A stretch of 33,172 nucleotides of DNA from Bacteroidota bacterium. Its GTDB lineage: Bacteria > Bacteroidota > Bacteroidia > Sphingobacteriales > Sphingobacteriaceae. A model generated the notes under the pieces. That model worked only from the letters and a program-made list of their open reading frames with translations. It was not told the DNA's origin and made no database searches. The stretch is taken from contig JAURMH010000099.1 in the NCBI GenBank assembly GCA_030830805.1, positions 1-33,172 of the forward strand, written 5' to 3'. Shown piece by piece: positions 19,892 through 29,714 of the stretch. The first letter of the stretch is position 1, and each line of letters opens with the position of its first letter. The translations under genes and the position numbers were made by a program.

Positions 19892-21379
19892 ATGCCAAAA
19901 TTTCGCCTTTCATTACTGTTTTGTTTGTCGTTTTTCAGTTTAACTGCAAATGCGAATTTTGTATTCAACGAAAATTGTATTAAGGCCTATAAAAATATTT
20001 TATCCTTAAAGTTTAATGAAGGAGCCTTGCAAATTGCGCAAGAGCGAAAAACAAATCCCAATAACAAGATTCCCGTTTTGCTAGAAAATTATATCGATTT
20101 TTTAAAGGTTTTAACTACGGAGAATAATGCAAGTTTTGAAAATTTTAAATCAAATAAATCGGCACGTATTACTATTATCGAAGACGACGACAAGCGCTCT
20201 CCATGGTACTTATACGCAGCAGCTGAAATTAATTTACAAAGTTGTATCAATAGATTTAAGTACTTAGAATTTGTAAGCGGTGCATACGAATTACAAAAGG
20301 CTTATAAATTATTAGAAGAGAATCAGAAAAAATTTCCGGAATTTCTTCCAAATAAAAAAAGCTTTGCTTTGCTCTATGGTCTAATTGGGCTGGTTCCTGA
20401 ACAATATAAATGGGCGCTATCTTCGATAGGTCTAAATGGAAATATTGAACAAGGAGCGGCAATGCTCGAAGACTTAACACAAAAATTACCTAAATCAAAC
20501 TACGCTTTCTTTTATGATGAATCGGCATTTTTTCTCAGCTTTATTTATTTAAGCAAAGAAGGTGACCCAGCGATTTACGATAAAGTGAAATTAGTTTGTG
20601 ATGCTGTACCAAAAACAAACCTATTAGGCGTGTATGTTAAAGCGCTTGCTGCAAGCAAAACAGGTCATACAGACGATGCGATAGAAATTTTAATGGACCG
20701 CCCAAAAACGGCTAATTATGGTGCATTTTACCACCTCGATTATTTATTAGGACTTTGCAAGCTCAATCGATTTGATAACGATGCCGTTATTTATTTTGAA
20801 AGCTATCTAAAAAATTATACAGGTAATTTTAATATTAAAGATACCTATTTAAAAATTGCATGGTTTCATTTGTTGAGAGGAAATATTGATAAATACAACG
20901 CCTACATTGCACTTTGCAAGATTAGAGGTAAGGCTATTTCTGAAAAAGATAAAGATGCCCAAAATTTATGTTTGCAAATTTATCCGCCAGATATTGCTTT
21001 GTTAAAAGCACGGTTGTTTTTTGATGGCGGCTATTATGACAAAGCTTTATTGGCATTAAAAGATAAAAAAGTAAGTAACTTTTCGTTAACAAAAGAAAAG
21101 CTAGAATACTTATATCGTATGGGTAGAATTTGTCATCAACAAAATAAAATAGAACAAGCAATCATGTACTATACTGCTACTATTAGCTCCGGTATCGGAC
21201 TTCCATATTATTTTGCAGCAAATGCATCTTTACAATTAGGCTATATTTATGAGCTTAAGAAAAATTATTCGAAGGCAAGCTATTATTACGAACGCTGCAA
21301 TCAGATGAAAAACGAAGAATATAAAAATAGCATAGAAACCAAAGCAAAAGCTGGTTTAAGAAGAATTGCTAAGCTTTAG
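19892..21379 (+). CDS. Secreted TPR-like repeat protein (uncharacterised)
   Basis: Signal peptide MPKFRLSLLFCLSFFSLTANA; TPR-like helices such as 'KIEQAIMYYTATISSGIGLPYYFAANASLQLGYIYELKKNYSKASYYYERC'. Confidence 0.75.
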   Translation: MPKFRLSLLFCLSFFSLTANANFVFNENCIKAYKNILSLKFNEGALQIAQERKTNPNNKIPVLLENYIDFLKVLTTENNASFENFKSNKSARITIIEDDDKRSPWYLYAAAEINLQSCINRFKYLEFVSGAYELQKAYKLLEENQKKFPEFLPNKKSFALLYGLIGLVPEQYKWALSSIGLNGNIEQGAAMLEDLTQKLPKSNYAFFYDESAFFLSFIYLSKEGDPAIYDKVKLVCDAVPKTNLLGVYVKALAASKTGHTDDAIEILMDRPKTANYGAFYHLDYLLGLCKLNRFDNDAVIYFESYLKNYTGNFNIKDTYLKIAWFHLLRGNIDKYNAYIALCKIRGKAISEKDKDAQNLCLQIYPPDIALLKARLFFDGGYYDKALLALKDKKVSNFSLTKEKLEYLYRMGRICHQQNKIEQAIMYYTATISSGIGLPYYFAANASLQLGYIYELKKNYSKASYYYERCNQMKNEEYKNSIETKAKAGLRRIAKL

Positions 21380-22634
21380 CTTGAACATGAGCGGCTCTTT
21401 CCGTGTTTTTCCTATTCACTATTTTACTCAGCCTATACACCATTAAAATATTAATTGCCAACAGTACTAAAATTAAATAACCCAAAATATTATAATTTTC
21501 AATAGGGCTGGTTTTGGTTTGTTGCACTACAACCATACCACCAATTGCTGCGGCTATACCACCGGCAAATTGTTGCAGAGAAGAATTGATACTCATGAAT
21601 GCGCCTCTATCTTGCATCTCTGGCAATGCAGAGTTTAAAGCCATTGCCGGAACCATTCTGCTCATAATTCCAATCATCATGGCCACATTCATGATCAAAA
21701 TAAAATAAAATGGAACAGCAGACATATTCGTATATATTACTACAACTGTTGCCATCCAAATACTTGCATAAGTAAATACTTTTAATTTTTCGAAACGGTC
21801 GCTTAGCCTTCCGATTAATGGCATAATTATTAAAGAACTAATACCGCCAACCATAAACATAATGGGTAGTTGGCTAGGGCTCACCTTTAAATTATTTATT
21901 GCAAATGCGCTTCCCCATGGCATCATCATAAAACCACCAAGCGATAATAATGCGGTGGTTAAAAATCCAACGCGGTATTCTCTTTTGGCAATGGTATGCC
22001 ATAAATGAAGAAATGCATTTTTATCTGATTTAATTAAAAGATGTTTATTAATTGGCTGCAGCTTCCAAGCAATTAACAACCAAATAATAATTGCAAAAAT
22101 TACAATCATCATAAATGGCGCTTCCCAGCTCCAATAGTTCGCGATGTATAAACTAATTGGAATGCCTAAAACTTGACTGGCTCCAAAACCCATTTGTAAA
22201 TAGCCCATCACCCTTCCTCTTTTTTGAATCGGAAATAAATCGGCCACAATGGCTAGCGAAATAGAACCGATTACCCCGCCGAATAAACCTGTCACTATTC
22301 TTGCCGTAATTAACATGCTGTAGTTAGTGGCAAGGCTACACATTAAGGTGCCAATAATAAAACCGATATAGAAAAATAGTAATAGCTTTTTTCTATCGAA
22401 TTTATCTGCAAAGCCTGCTGTTAAAAAGCCTGCAATTGCGGCACTAAAAGCGTAACTAGAAACAGCGAAACCAAATTGTGAAGTAGTTAAACCCATCGAC
22501 TTCATGAGCATATCTCCTAGTGGAGACATAACCATAAAATCAAGCACAACCGTAAACTGCGTAAGTGCGAGTATAACGATTGTGATTATTTGATATTTAT
22601 TAAACTTTTCTACTGCAGGCGAGTGTTGAGTCAT
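21369..22634 (-). CDS. MFS transporter
   Basis: 421 aa, 12 TM; 'VVLDFMVMSPLGDMLM', 'GFADKFDRKKLLLF', 'PLIGRLSDRFEKLKV'. Confidence 0.92.
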   Translation of the reverse strand: MTQHSPAVEKFNKYQIITIVILALTQFTVVLDFMVMSPLGDMLMKSMGLTTSQFGFAVSSYAFSAAIAGFLTAGFADKFDRKKLLLFFYIGFIIGTLMCSLATNYSMLITARIVTGLFGGVIGSISLAIVADLFPIQKRGRVMGYLQMGFGASQVLGIPISLYIANYWSWEAPFMMIVIFAIIIWLLIAWKLQPINKHLLIKSDKNAFLHLWHTIAKREYRVGFLTTALLSLGGFMMMPWGSAFAINNLKVSPSQLPIMFMVGGISSLIIMPLIGRLSDRFEKLKVFTYASIWMATVVVIYTNMSAVPFYFILIMNVAMMIGIMSRMVPAMALNSALPEMQDRGAFMSINSSLQQFAGGIAAAIGGMVVVQQTKTSPIENYNILGYLILVLLAINILMVYRLSKIVNRKNTERAAHVQAKA

Positions 22635-22692
22635 GGTTTTTATATAAGCCGCAAATATGCTAAAAATTAAGGCGGCAATATTTTATTTGATA

Positions 22693-24111
22693 CTATAAAG
22701 CGTCGAATGAACCATGAGCAAGACCAGTAGCGTCGCTGATTTGATAAATATAATGTCCTGTGGGTAAATATATCGGAAAAGAAAGGATGTTATTTATGGA
22801 AATTGCTTTTTGAATTGCTATAAGTTTGCCTAGTTGGTCGAAGATTTGTAAAGTTACTTGACCGGTTAAAGTACTACTTTCAAAATTTAAAAATTGTGAC
22901 ACGGGATTTGGATATTGTTTAATCGTATGTAACATAGTATTTTCAATACCCGTTGTACTACCTGTAGTAAAATAAATTGCATTTGCATTAAGCCCCGAAA
23001 TGCCGTTCACCTCAGAGGCAATTCTCCAATAATATTTTCTGTTTGTTAATGAAAAGTTGAAGTTAAAAAAAGTATCGATAATGCCAGCCGAATCTAATTT
23101 AATTGCTGATGAAGTAAATGCCGGTGTGGTAGATACTTGTATACGATAAGCATTTGCTTGCTCTACTTTTCGCCATTCAAAATGTGTTTGCGTAGAAATT
23201 CCAATTGATGCATTTGCTGGCAATAATAATTGAGGTGCGTTAAGGCCTGTATAAATAACCCTTGTGTCGCTAGCGGCACTTTTAAATCCACCATTATTAG
23301 CATATATTCTCCAATAATATTTTACTTTTCCAACGGCTAACTCGCTAATTGAAATTGATAAAGCAGCGGTTGACTTGCTTAAAATAATATTTTGAAATAA
23401 GCTATCGCTTGCAAATTCTAAATTATAAATTAGTGCCCCCGGTACTGCTTTCCATTTGAAAAGAAAATTACTACTGATGCCTGCTAAATTATTTATAGGC
23501 TGAATAATTTCTGGAACAGAATCAATTCTTGTACTGTCTACAATTCCTCTTGTAACAAACATTTCAATTTTTTGTAATGGATTATCGTTTGCATCTCTTG
23601 CAGAAGAAACTATATTATCTACGAATGTTAAACCTGTAACTACTTTTCCATATGCGGTGTAATTATTATCTAAATTTGTTGCCGCAGCAACGCAGATAAA
23701 AAATTGAGAGTTTGCAGAATTAATATTGCTGCCTCTTGCTGCAGATAATACGCCTCGCTGATGTGAGATAGGGTTGAACTCTGCAGGAATGTCGATTTGT
23801 TTAGGATCTCCCATTCCCCAAGTACTTTTAGGACCATGCTTAGAATTTGGGTCGCCACCTTGGATTACAAAACCAGGAATTACCCGATGAAAGGCTGTAG
23901 TATCATAAAAATGCGCCGCAACTAAACTATCAAAATTTCGAACATGCTTAGGCGCAATGCTTGGATACATTTCTACTTCTATAGTTCCAATTTTTGTACC
24001 AGCTCGATAGGTATCAATTAAATAATGAGGTTTTCCTTGATAAGCGCCAATTTGCGCAAATCCAACAATACTATAAAAAAATAGGGCACTCAATAGCAGA
24101 ATTTTTCGCAT
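22693..24111 (-). CDS. Secreted cyclophilin-type peptidylprolyl isomerase with FnIII-like linker domains and C-terminal T9SS type A-like sorting domain
   Basis: Signal peptide; 'FHRVIPGFVIQGGDPNSKHGPKSTWG', 'NSANSQFFICVAAATNLDNNYTAYGKV'; two 'YRIQVSTTPAF'/'YYWRI' repeats; C-terminal 'IKQYPNPVSQFLNFESS...LQIFDQLGKLI...LPTGHYIYQI'. Confidence 0.9.
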   Translation of the reverse strand: MRKILLLSALFFYSIVGFAQIGAYQGKPHYLIDTYRAGTKIGTIEVEMYPSIAPKHVRNFDSLVAAHFYDTTAFHRVIPGFVIQGGDPNSKHGPKSTWGMGDPKQIDIPAEFNPISHQRGVLSAARGSNINSANSQFFICVAAATNLDNNYTAYGKVVTGLTFVDNIVSSARDANDNPLQKIEMFVTRGIVDSTRIDSVPEIIQPINNLAGISSNFLFKWKAVPGALIYNLEFASDSLFQNIILSKSTAALSISISELAVGKVKYYWRIYANNGGFKSAASDTRVIYTGLNAPQLLLPANASIGISTQTHFEWRKVEQANAYRIQVSTTPAFTSSAIKLDSAGIIDTFFNFNFSLTNRKYYWRIASEVNGISGLNANAIYFTTGSTTGIENTMLHTIKQYPNPVSQFLNFESSTLTGQVTLQIFDQLGKLIAIQKAISINNILSFPIYLPTGHYIYQISDATGLAHGSFDAL

Positions 24112-24120
24112 CGCAAATTT

Positions 24121-24657
24121 TTAAAACTCGTTTTTAAACATCATGCTCTCTACCGGCTTTACTGTTTTGCCATTGTATTTTGCATTGCCTTTAGAATTAT
24201 ACATTACTTCTACCTCGCCTTCTACAACAAAATAAATTAGTTGCCCGATGGGCATACCATGATAAATACGCACCGGTTGTGTGCTAGAAATTTCTAATGT
24301 CCAAGTATTACAAAAGCCTACATCACCTTTACCAGCAGTAGCATGAATATCGATGCCTAATCTGCCTGTACTCGATTTGCCTTCTAAAAATGGAACATGC
24401 GCATGTGTTTCGGTATATTCTAAGGTTACGCCCAAATAAAGTGTATTGGGTTGTAAAACAAAACCCTCTGGTGGAATTTCAAAATGTTCAATAGTATTGT
24501 GCTTTTTAGCATCTAAGACTCTGTCTTTATAAACCGCTAGGTATTTCCCCAAATGCACATCGTATGAATTGGTTCCTAAACATTTTTGATCATATGGCTC
24601 AATTACGATTGTGCCCTTTTCTATTTCTTCTAAAATTCTTTTATCCGATAAAATCAT
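24121..24657 (-). CDS. dcd: dCTP deaminase
   Basis: 178 aa; 'MILSDKRILEEIEKGTIVIEPYDQKCLGTNSYDVHLG', 'FLEGKSSTGRLGIDIHATAGKGDVGFCNTWTLEI'. Confidence 0.95.
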   Translation of the reverse strand: MILSDKRILEEIEKGTIVIEPYDQKCLGTNSYDVHLGKYLAVYKDRVLDAKKHNTIEHFEIPPEGFVLQPNTLYLGVTLEYTETHAHVPFLEGKSSTGRLGIDIHATAGKGDVGFCNTWTLEISSTQPVRIYHGMPIGQLIYFVVEGEVEVMYNSKGNAKYNGKTVKPVESMMFKNEF

Positions 24658-24717
24658 CGCGCGTTTATTTACTTTTGTCTAAATTAATAATTTTTTCTAA
24701 AATTCTGATTCGAAATT

Positions 24718-25353
24718 ATGCCAATCGTTTGGTCACAAAACTTAGCTGAAAAGGGTAAAATAGCCATTTGGGAGATTTCCGAATCAGATGAGGCGCTTTA
24801 CAGCATGCTGCAACTCGACGAAAAAGAACAGCAGCACTTTCAAACGCTTAGCAAAGCGCGTCAAAAACAATGGCTTGGCAGTCGGGTATTGTTACGCACC
24901 TTATTGCAAACCGAACAATACATCGAATTAAATGTAGACGAACATCGTAAACCTTTTTTAAATAATTTACCTTTTGAAGTTGCCATTTCGCATGCCAACC
25001 ATATGGCTGCTGTAATTATTTATGAGGGGAAAAAAGTGGGTGTTGATATTGAAAAAATTTCGGAGCGTATTCTAAAAATAAAAAATAAATTTTTAAGCCC
25101 CGAAGAATTAAACTTTATTAAAGCATCAAACGAGCTCGAGCAATTACATGTTTGTTGGGGAGCCAAAGAATCTCTTTTCAAACTATACGGAAAAGGTAGT
25201 TTGCCTTTTATTGATGGCATTAAGATTGCTGCTTTTGAATATGGTAAAACAGCCGAAGTAGCTGCTAGTATTGCTATTCCAGCATATCATGCAAATTTCA
25301 ATGTGCAGTATTTAAAATACGAAGACTTTATGTTGACTTGGGTGATAGAATAA
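24718..25353 (+). CDS. 4'-phosphopantetheinyl transferase superfamily protein
   Basis: 'EVAISHANHMAAVIIYEGKKVGVDIEKISERI' and 'HVCWGAKESLFKLYGKGSLPF' motifs. Confidence 0.9.
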   Translation: MPIVWSQNLAEKGKIAIWEISESDEALYSMLQLDEKEQQHFQTLSKARQKQWLGSRVLLRTLLQTEQYIELNVDEHRKPFLNNLPFEVAISHANHMAAVIIYEGKKVGVDIEKISERILKIKNKFLSPEELNFIKASNELEQLHVCWGAKESLFKLYGKGSLPFIDGIKIAAFEYGKTAEVAASIAIPAYHANFNVQYLKYEDFMLTWVIE

Positions 25354-25356
25354 ATT

Positions 25357-27297
25357 TTATTTTAAAACTACTAATCCCAATTCTTTTTCAAAGAATTTAA
25401 TTTGTTCGCGCATGGCCATATGCGTTTGCAAATACATGGTCGTTTCTGCTTCTGATAAGTTTTCTTTAAGGCGCTCTCCAATTTCAAAAAATAACGTTTT
25501 TGATTTATTTAATCGCAAATGATTGAGCGCACTTTTTACCACTTTTTCTAAATTTTTTTCTTCTTGTGGAATGAAGATATCGTGCTCTTTCCATCGCTCA
25601 CTTAAATTGTGAGGCGATGCCAATAAAGCAGCGGCAAGTGTTGCGATAATTTGATTCGAATGATTACTAAAGAAAGTTTGGGAGGGTTCGATTTCTGCTG
25701 CAATGGCTTGTTGAATTATACCCAACATTTGCAAATAAGGTTCATTCACAAAGGTGAGTTGTTCCTGTTCAATTACTTGTAATACATATTCTGCAACGCT
25801 AAATGAAACTGGGGCGCCGGTTTCGTCTACCAATGTAATTTTATGCGCGGCATAATTCACTAAAATTCTAATAATTTCTTTTTCCTGCGAATCGTTTAGT
25901 CTGTTTTCTATTGCAGCAGGCGATGCATAAATTTCGTTTTCAATACCAATTGTGCTGAGCTCCTCTTGGTTATTTGCTTTTTTAACTTTCTTTAAACTAA
26001 ATTTATTTAGTTCGGAAAGCAATAAACGCTCGTCCATATCCATTAACTTGCTACACTCTTTAATAAATAAAGAAGCTTTGATAGCATCTGGAATTTTTGA
26101 AATACTTTCTACAATATCTCTTATTAGATCTGCTTTTTTAATAGGATCGTTATTGATATCTGCTAATAATAAATTTGTTTTGAAAACAATAAAGTCGGAC
26201 TGCGTTTTCAAAACATATTCTTGGAATGCATTTCCGCCTACTTCGCGTACATAGGAATCTGGATCGTGTCCATCTGGGAATAAAACGATTTTCACATTCA
26301 AACCCTCTTCTAAAATCATATCAATTCCTCTTAAAGAAGCTTTAATACCTGCAGGGTCTCCATCGTAGAGGATAGTAATATTTTTAGTAAACCTTGCAAT
26401 TAACCTAATTTGTTCGGTGGTTAACGAGGTGCCAGAAGATGCAACTACGTTTTCGATACCCGATTGATGCAAAGAAACAACATCGGTATAACCCTCTACT
26501 AAAAAACAATTATCAAATTCTCGAATCGCTTTTTTGGCAAAATAAATTCCATAAAGCACATGGCTCTTGTGGTATATTTCGCTTTCTGGCGAATTAACAT
26601 ATTTTGGACTATTGGGATTTGTTGCTAAAATTCTTCCCCCAAATGCAATCACCCTTCCGGTAATATTATGAATAGGGAACATTACCCGATTACGAAAACG
26701 ATCGTAAACAGATTTTTTTTCTTCGTTGAAAATACTGAGTCCTGTTTCGATTAAATAGCGTTCGTCGAAGCCCTCTTTTTTAGCAGCATCGGTTAAACCA
26801 GACCATTCTTGAGGGCTAAATCCTAGCTCAAATTTCTTTACAATATCTTCTCTAAAAGCGCGCTCTTTAAAATAAGTCAAACCAACTGTTTGGCCATACT
26901 CCGTATTCCATAGCGTATCTGCAAAAAATTTCTTTGCAAAATCAGAAGTCAACATTAAACTTTCGCGGTGATTATATTTTTCTCTATCCAAATCAGAAAT
27001 AGTTTCGTCTTCTTCGATAGCAATATTATATTTTTTGGCTAATTGTCTTAATGCATCTGGATAGGTTAATTTTTCATGCTCCATGATAAAATTAACCGAA
27101 TTACCAGCCTTGCCGCATCCAAAACATTTATAAATACCCTTAGTTGGAGAGACCGTAAACGAAGGAGTTTTTTCGTTATGGAAAGGGCAATTGCCTAATA
27201 AATTCGCGCCACGCTTTTTTAAATTCACGAAATCGCCGACCACCTCTTCGATAGCAGCTATTTCAAAAATTTTATCAATGGTTACTTTGCGAATCAT
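25357..27297 (-). CDS. dnaG: DNA primase
   Basis: 646 aa; zinc-binding 'CPFHNEKTPSFTVSPTKGIYKCFGCGKAGN', TOPRIM 'LVEGYTDVVSLHQSGIENVVASSGTSLT' and 'ILYDGDPAGIKA'. Confidence 0.97.
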   Translation of the reverse strand: MIRKVTIDKIFEIAAIEEVVGDFVNLKKRGANLLGNCPFHNEKTPSFTVSPTKGIYKCFGCGKAGNSVNFIMEHEKLTYPDALRQLAKKYNIAIEEDETISDLDREKYNHRESLMLTSDFAKKFFADTLWNTEYGQTVGLTYFKERAFREDIVKKFELGFSPQEWSGLTDAAKKEGFDERYLIETGLSIFNEEKKSVYDRFRNRVMFPIHNITGRVIAFGGRILATNPNSPKYVNSPESEIYHKSHVLYGIYFAKKAIREFDNCFLVEGYTDVVSLHQSGIENVVASSGTSLTTEQIRLIARFTKNITILYDGDPAGIKASLRGIDMILEEGLNVKIVLFPDGHDPDSYVREVGGNAFQEYVLKTQSDFIVFKTNLLLADINNDPIKKADLIRDIVESISKIPDAIKASLFIKECSKLMDMDERLLLSELNKFSLKKVKKANNQEELSTIGIENEIYASPAAIENRLNDSQEKEIIRILVNYAAHKITLVDETGAPVSFSVAEYVLQVIEQEQLTFVNEPYLQMLGIIQQAIAAEIEPSQTFFSNHSNQIIATLAAALLASPHNLSERWKEHDIFIPQEEKNLEKVVKSALNHLRLNKSKTLFFEIGERLKENLSEAETTMYLQTHMAMREQIKFFEKELGLVVLK

Positions 27298-28235
27298 TAG
27301 TTAAAGTTATAATGTTTTATATCAAAGGTACAGATTTCTCTTTTTTTAAATGGTATATCCCAGTCCCCATCATAAGAAATATGGGTAGGAACTAGTATTT
27401 CTTCATTTAAATAACTCAACTCTATGTTCATTTTTACATGAAAATCGAAAGGGAGCGAAGCGTATGCCATATCGATAAACCTGCCTAAAATCTTCATGTT
27501 TTTAGCATCAAAAATGGTGGTGAGCTCTTTGATCATCGTGTCATCTTTGTTCCACCAGCTAATCCCCTCTTTTAATTTACATTTGAAATAGTACACTGGT
27601 ATATCGCCTTGGTAAGTTGCATAATAAAAGCTGTACTGGTAATACTTTGCTAGTTCGGGGCTAAAAATGGCTGTTTTGTCACTTATTAGCGGCACGCCTT
27701 TTACAGGCTTGCCTGGTGTAAACAGTAAAGTTTTTAATTTTTCTTTGTACGCTTCTTCATCCGATTCTTTTTTGGTTACTTTTTTATAAGCTAAAAAATC
27801 GGTGTTTTTTTCATTCATAAAAATATAAGAAAACATACGAACGGTGAATAGATCAAATTCGCCATTATATTTTATTACCCGGCCACTATCTTTTTTTTGG
27901 ATCAGCTCTTGGTGATATCGAAGCCCCTCGTTCACATGTTTTATTTTTCGATAAATTTTTCCTGTTTGTTTTTGTGCATCATCATAAGTAATAATTTTAT
28001 TTTCTGCAATAAAAGAATACTTTTTTAAAGCTGTGAATGCCTCATAAAACAAAGTGTCTTGGAGCATTACCGTAGTGAAATCATTTATAGTTAAGCCTCT
28101 TTTTGCAGTTACAGCCATAGCCGAATCAATATTAACAGATCGTAAAGTATCTGAAAAAAATTGCTTCTTGCTTTGTGAAAACACAAAAGCATTTTGTAAA
28201 ATAAAAAATAAAAAAAATAGTTTTTTTAAATTCAT
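27297..28235 (-). CDS. Secreted hypothetical protein, overlapping the dnaG start (TAATG)
   Basis: 312 aa with signal peptide MNLKKLFFLFFILQNAFVFSQ; no family recognised; its TAA stop overlaps the dnaG ATG at 27297. Confidence 0.7.
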   Translation of the reverse strand: MNLKKLFFLFFILQNAFVFSQSKKQFFSDTLRSVNIDSAMAVTAKRGLTINDFTTVMLQDTLFYEAFTALKKYSFIAENKIITYDDAQKQTGKIYRKIKHVNEGLRYHQELIQKKDSGRVIKYNGEFDLFTVRMFSYIFMNEKNTDFLAYKKVTKKESDEEAYKEKLKTLLFTPGKPVKGVPLISDKTAIFSPELAKYYQYSFYYATYQGDIPVYYFKCKLKEGISWWNKDDTMIKELTTIFDAKNMKILGRFIDMAYASLPFDFHVKMNIELSYLNEEILVPTHISYDGDWDIPFKKREICTFDIKHYNFN

Positions 28236-28246
28236 AATTGGTTATA

Positions 28247-28283
28247 AACAACAAATTCTTGCTTAAGGCAAGAATTTGTTGTT
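28247..28283. terminator. Perfect 16-bp inverted repeat, candidate terminator of the pnt operon or leader hairpin of the downstream gene
   Basis: AACAACAAATTCTTGC (28247-28262), loop TTAAG, GCAAGAATTTGTTGTT (28268-28283); between the pntB stop (28302) and the next minus-strand start (28235). Confidence 0.6.
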
Positions 28284-28301
28284 GGAAATACATTCCTATT
28301 G

Positions 28302-29696
28302 TTACATTGTTTTTAATTCAGCGACTAAATCTGTCAAGGCTTTTTTTGCATCTCCAAAAAACATACTTGTTTTTGGATTGTAAAACAATAAGTTCTCAAT
28401 GCCAGCATAGCCCGCACTCATAGAGCGTTTGTTTACAATAATATGCTTTGCTTTTTCTACATCTAAAATTGGCATGCCATAAATTGGTGAACTTGGATCT
28501 GTTTTAGCAGCAGGATTTACCACGTCGTTTGCACCAACTACAAGCACAACATCTGTTTGTTCAAATTCAGCATTAATTTCCTCCATCTCAACCATCTTGC
28601 CATAATCAACATTTGATTCGGCTAATAAAACATTCATATGGCCAGGCATACGACCTGCAACTGGATGAATAGCATACTTCACTTCTACCCCGCGTTCCTC
28701 TAATAATAATTCTAACTCATGAATAATATGTTGTGCTTGCGCTACCGCTAAACCATAACCAGGCACAATCACTACACGCTTCGAATAATTCATTAATACC
28801 GCAACATCGGTAGTAGATATATCTTTAATTGAACCAGCAACGTCGGCCCCATCTGCAGCAGCAGCAGTGCTTCCAAAGGATCCAAAAATAACACTAAACA
28901 AAGAACGGTTCATTGCTTTACACATCACAATGGTTAATAATGTGCCGGCAGATCCTACTAAAATACCGCCTGTTAACATTACTTTGTTGTCATATAAAAA
29001 TCCGCCGAAGGCAGCAGCTAAACCTGTAAAAGAATTTAATAATGAAATAACTACCGGCATATCTGCACCACCAATCGGAATCACAAATAATATTCCGTAA
29101 AATAATGCAGCAGCGAATAATAAATATAAAAGTACGCTGCTATCTGTTCCACTTGCCACTACATAAGCAGCAAACGCAAATAATGCAAACATGACAATGG
29201 TATTGATGATATTATATTTTGGCAAACGAATTGGTTTTGCCATGGCGCCATTTAATTTAAGGTAGGCAATAATACTGCCGGAAAAAGAAACGCTACCAAT
29301 AATCATTCCCGCTAAAACCGTTATCATGGTTGAGGGTTGGCCTACGCTGTGGTGAAACTCCATTAATCCAATTAAAGCCGCGCAAGCACCACCCATACCA
29401 TTAAACATAGATACCAGTTCTGGCATTTTTGTCATTTGTACTTTTTTAGCAGTTAACCAGCCAATAATTGTTCCAGCGGCAATACCACCAAAAATTAAAA
29501 TCATTTTAATGCTATCGCGAGAAGTAAGTCCTTCTTTTGTATAAAGAAAAATAGTGCCGATAATGGCAATCGTCATTCCGGCAGCTGCAATTAAATTTCC
29601 TTGTCTTGCTTTTTTAGGATTACTCATCATTTTTAATCCAATAATAAAAGTAATGGATGCGATGAGGTAAGCTATTTCTAATATATATTGTGTCAT
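28302..29696 (-). CDS. pntB: NAD(P) transhydrogenase subunit beta
   Basis: 464 aa; 'VVIVPGYGLAVAQAQHIIHELELLLEERGVEVKYAIHPVAGRMPGHMNVLLAESNVDYGKM', 'VLVVGANDVVNPAA'. Confidence 0.97.
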   Translation of the reverse strand: MTQYILEIAYLIASITFIIGLKMMSNPKKARQGNLIAAAGMTIAIIGTIFLYTKEGLTSRDSIKMILIFGGIAAGTIIGWLTAKKVQMTKMPELVSMFNGMGGACAALIGLMEFHHSVGQPSTMITVLAGMIIGSVSFSGSIIAYLKLNGAMAKPIRLPKYNIINTIVMFALFAFAAYVVASGTDSSVLLYLLFAAALFYGILFVIPIGGADMPVVISLLNSFTGLAAAFGGFLYDNKVMLTGGILVGSAGTLLTIVMCKAMNRSLFSVIFGSFGSTAAAADGADVAGSIKDISTTDVAVLMNYSKRVVIVPGYGLAVAQAQHIIHELELLLEERGVEVKYAIHPVAGRMPGHMNVLLAESNVDYGKMVEMEEINAEFEQTDVVLVVGANDVVNPAAKTDPSSPIYGMPILDVEKAKHIIVNKRSMSAGYAGIENLLFYNPKTSMFFGDAKKALTDLVAELKTM

Positions 29697-29714
29697 AATA
29701 ATTTTCTTTGAGAT

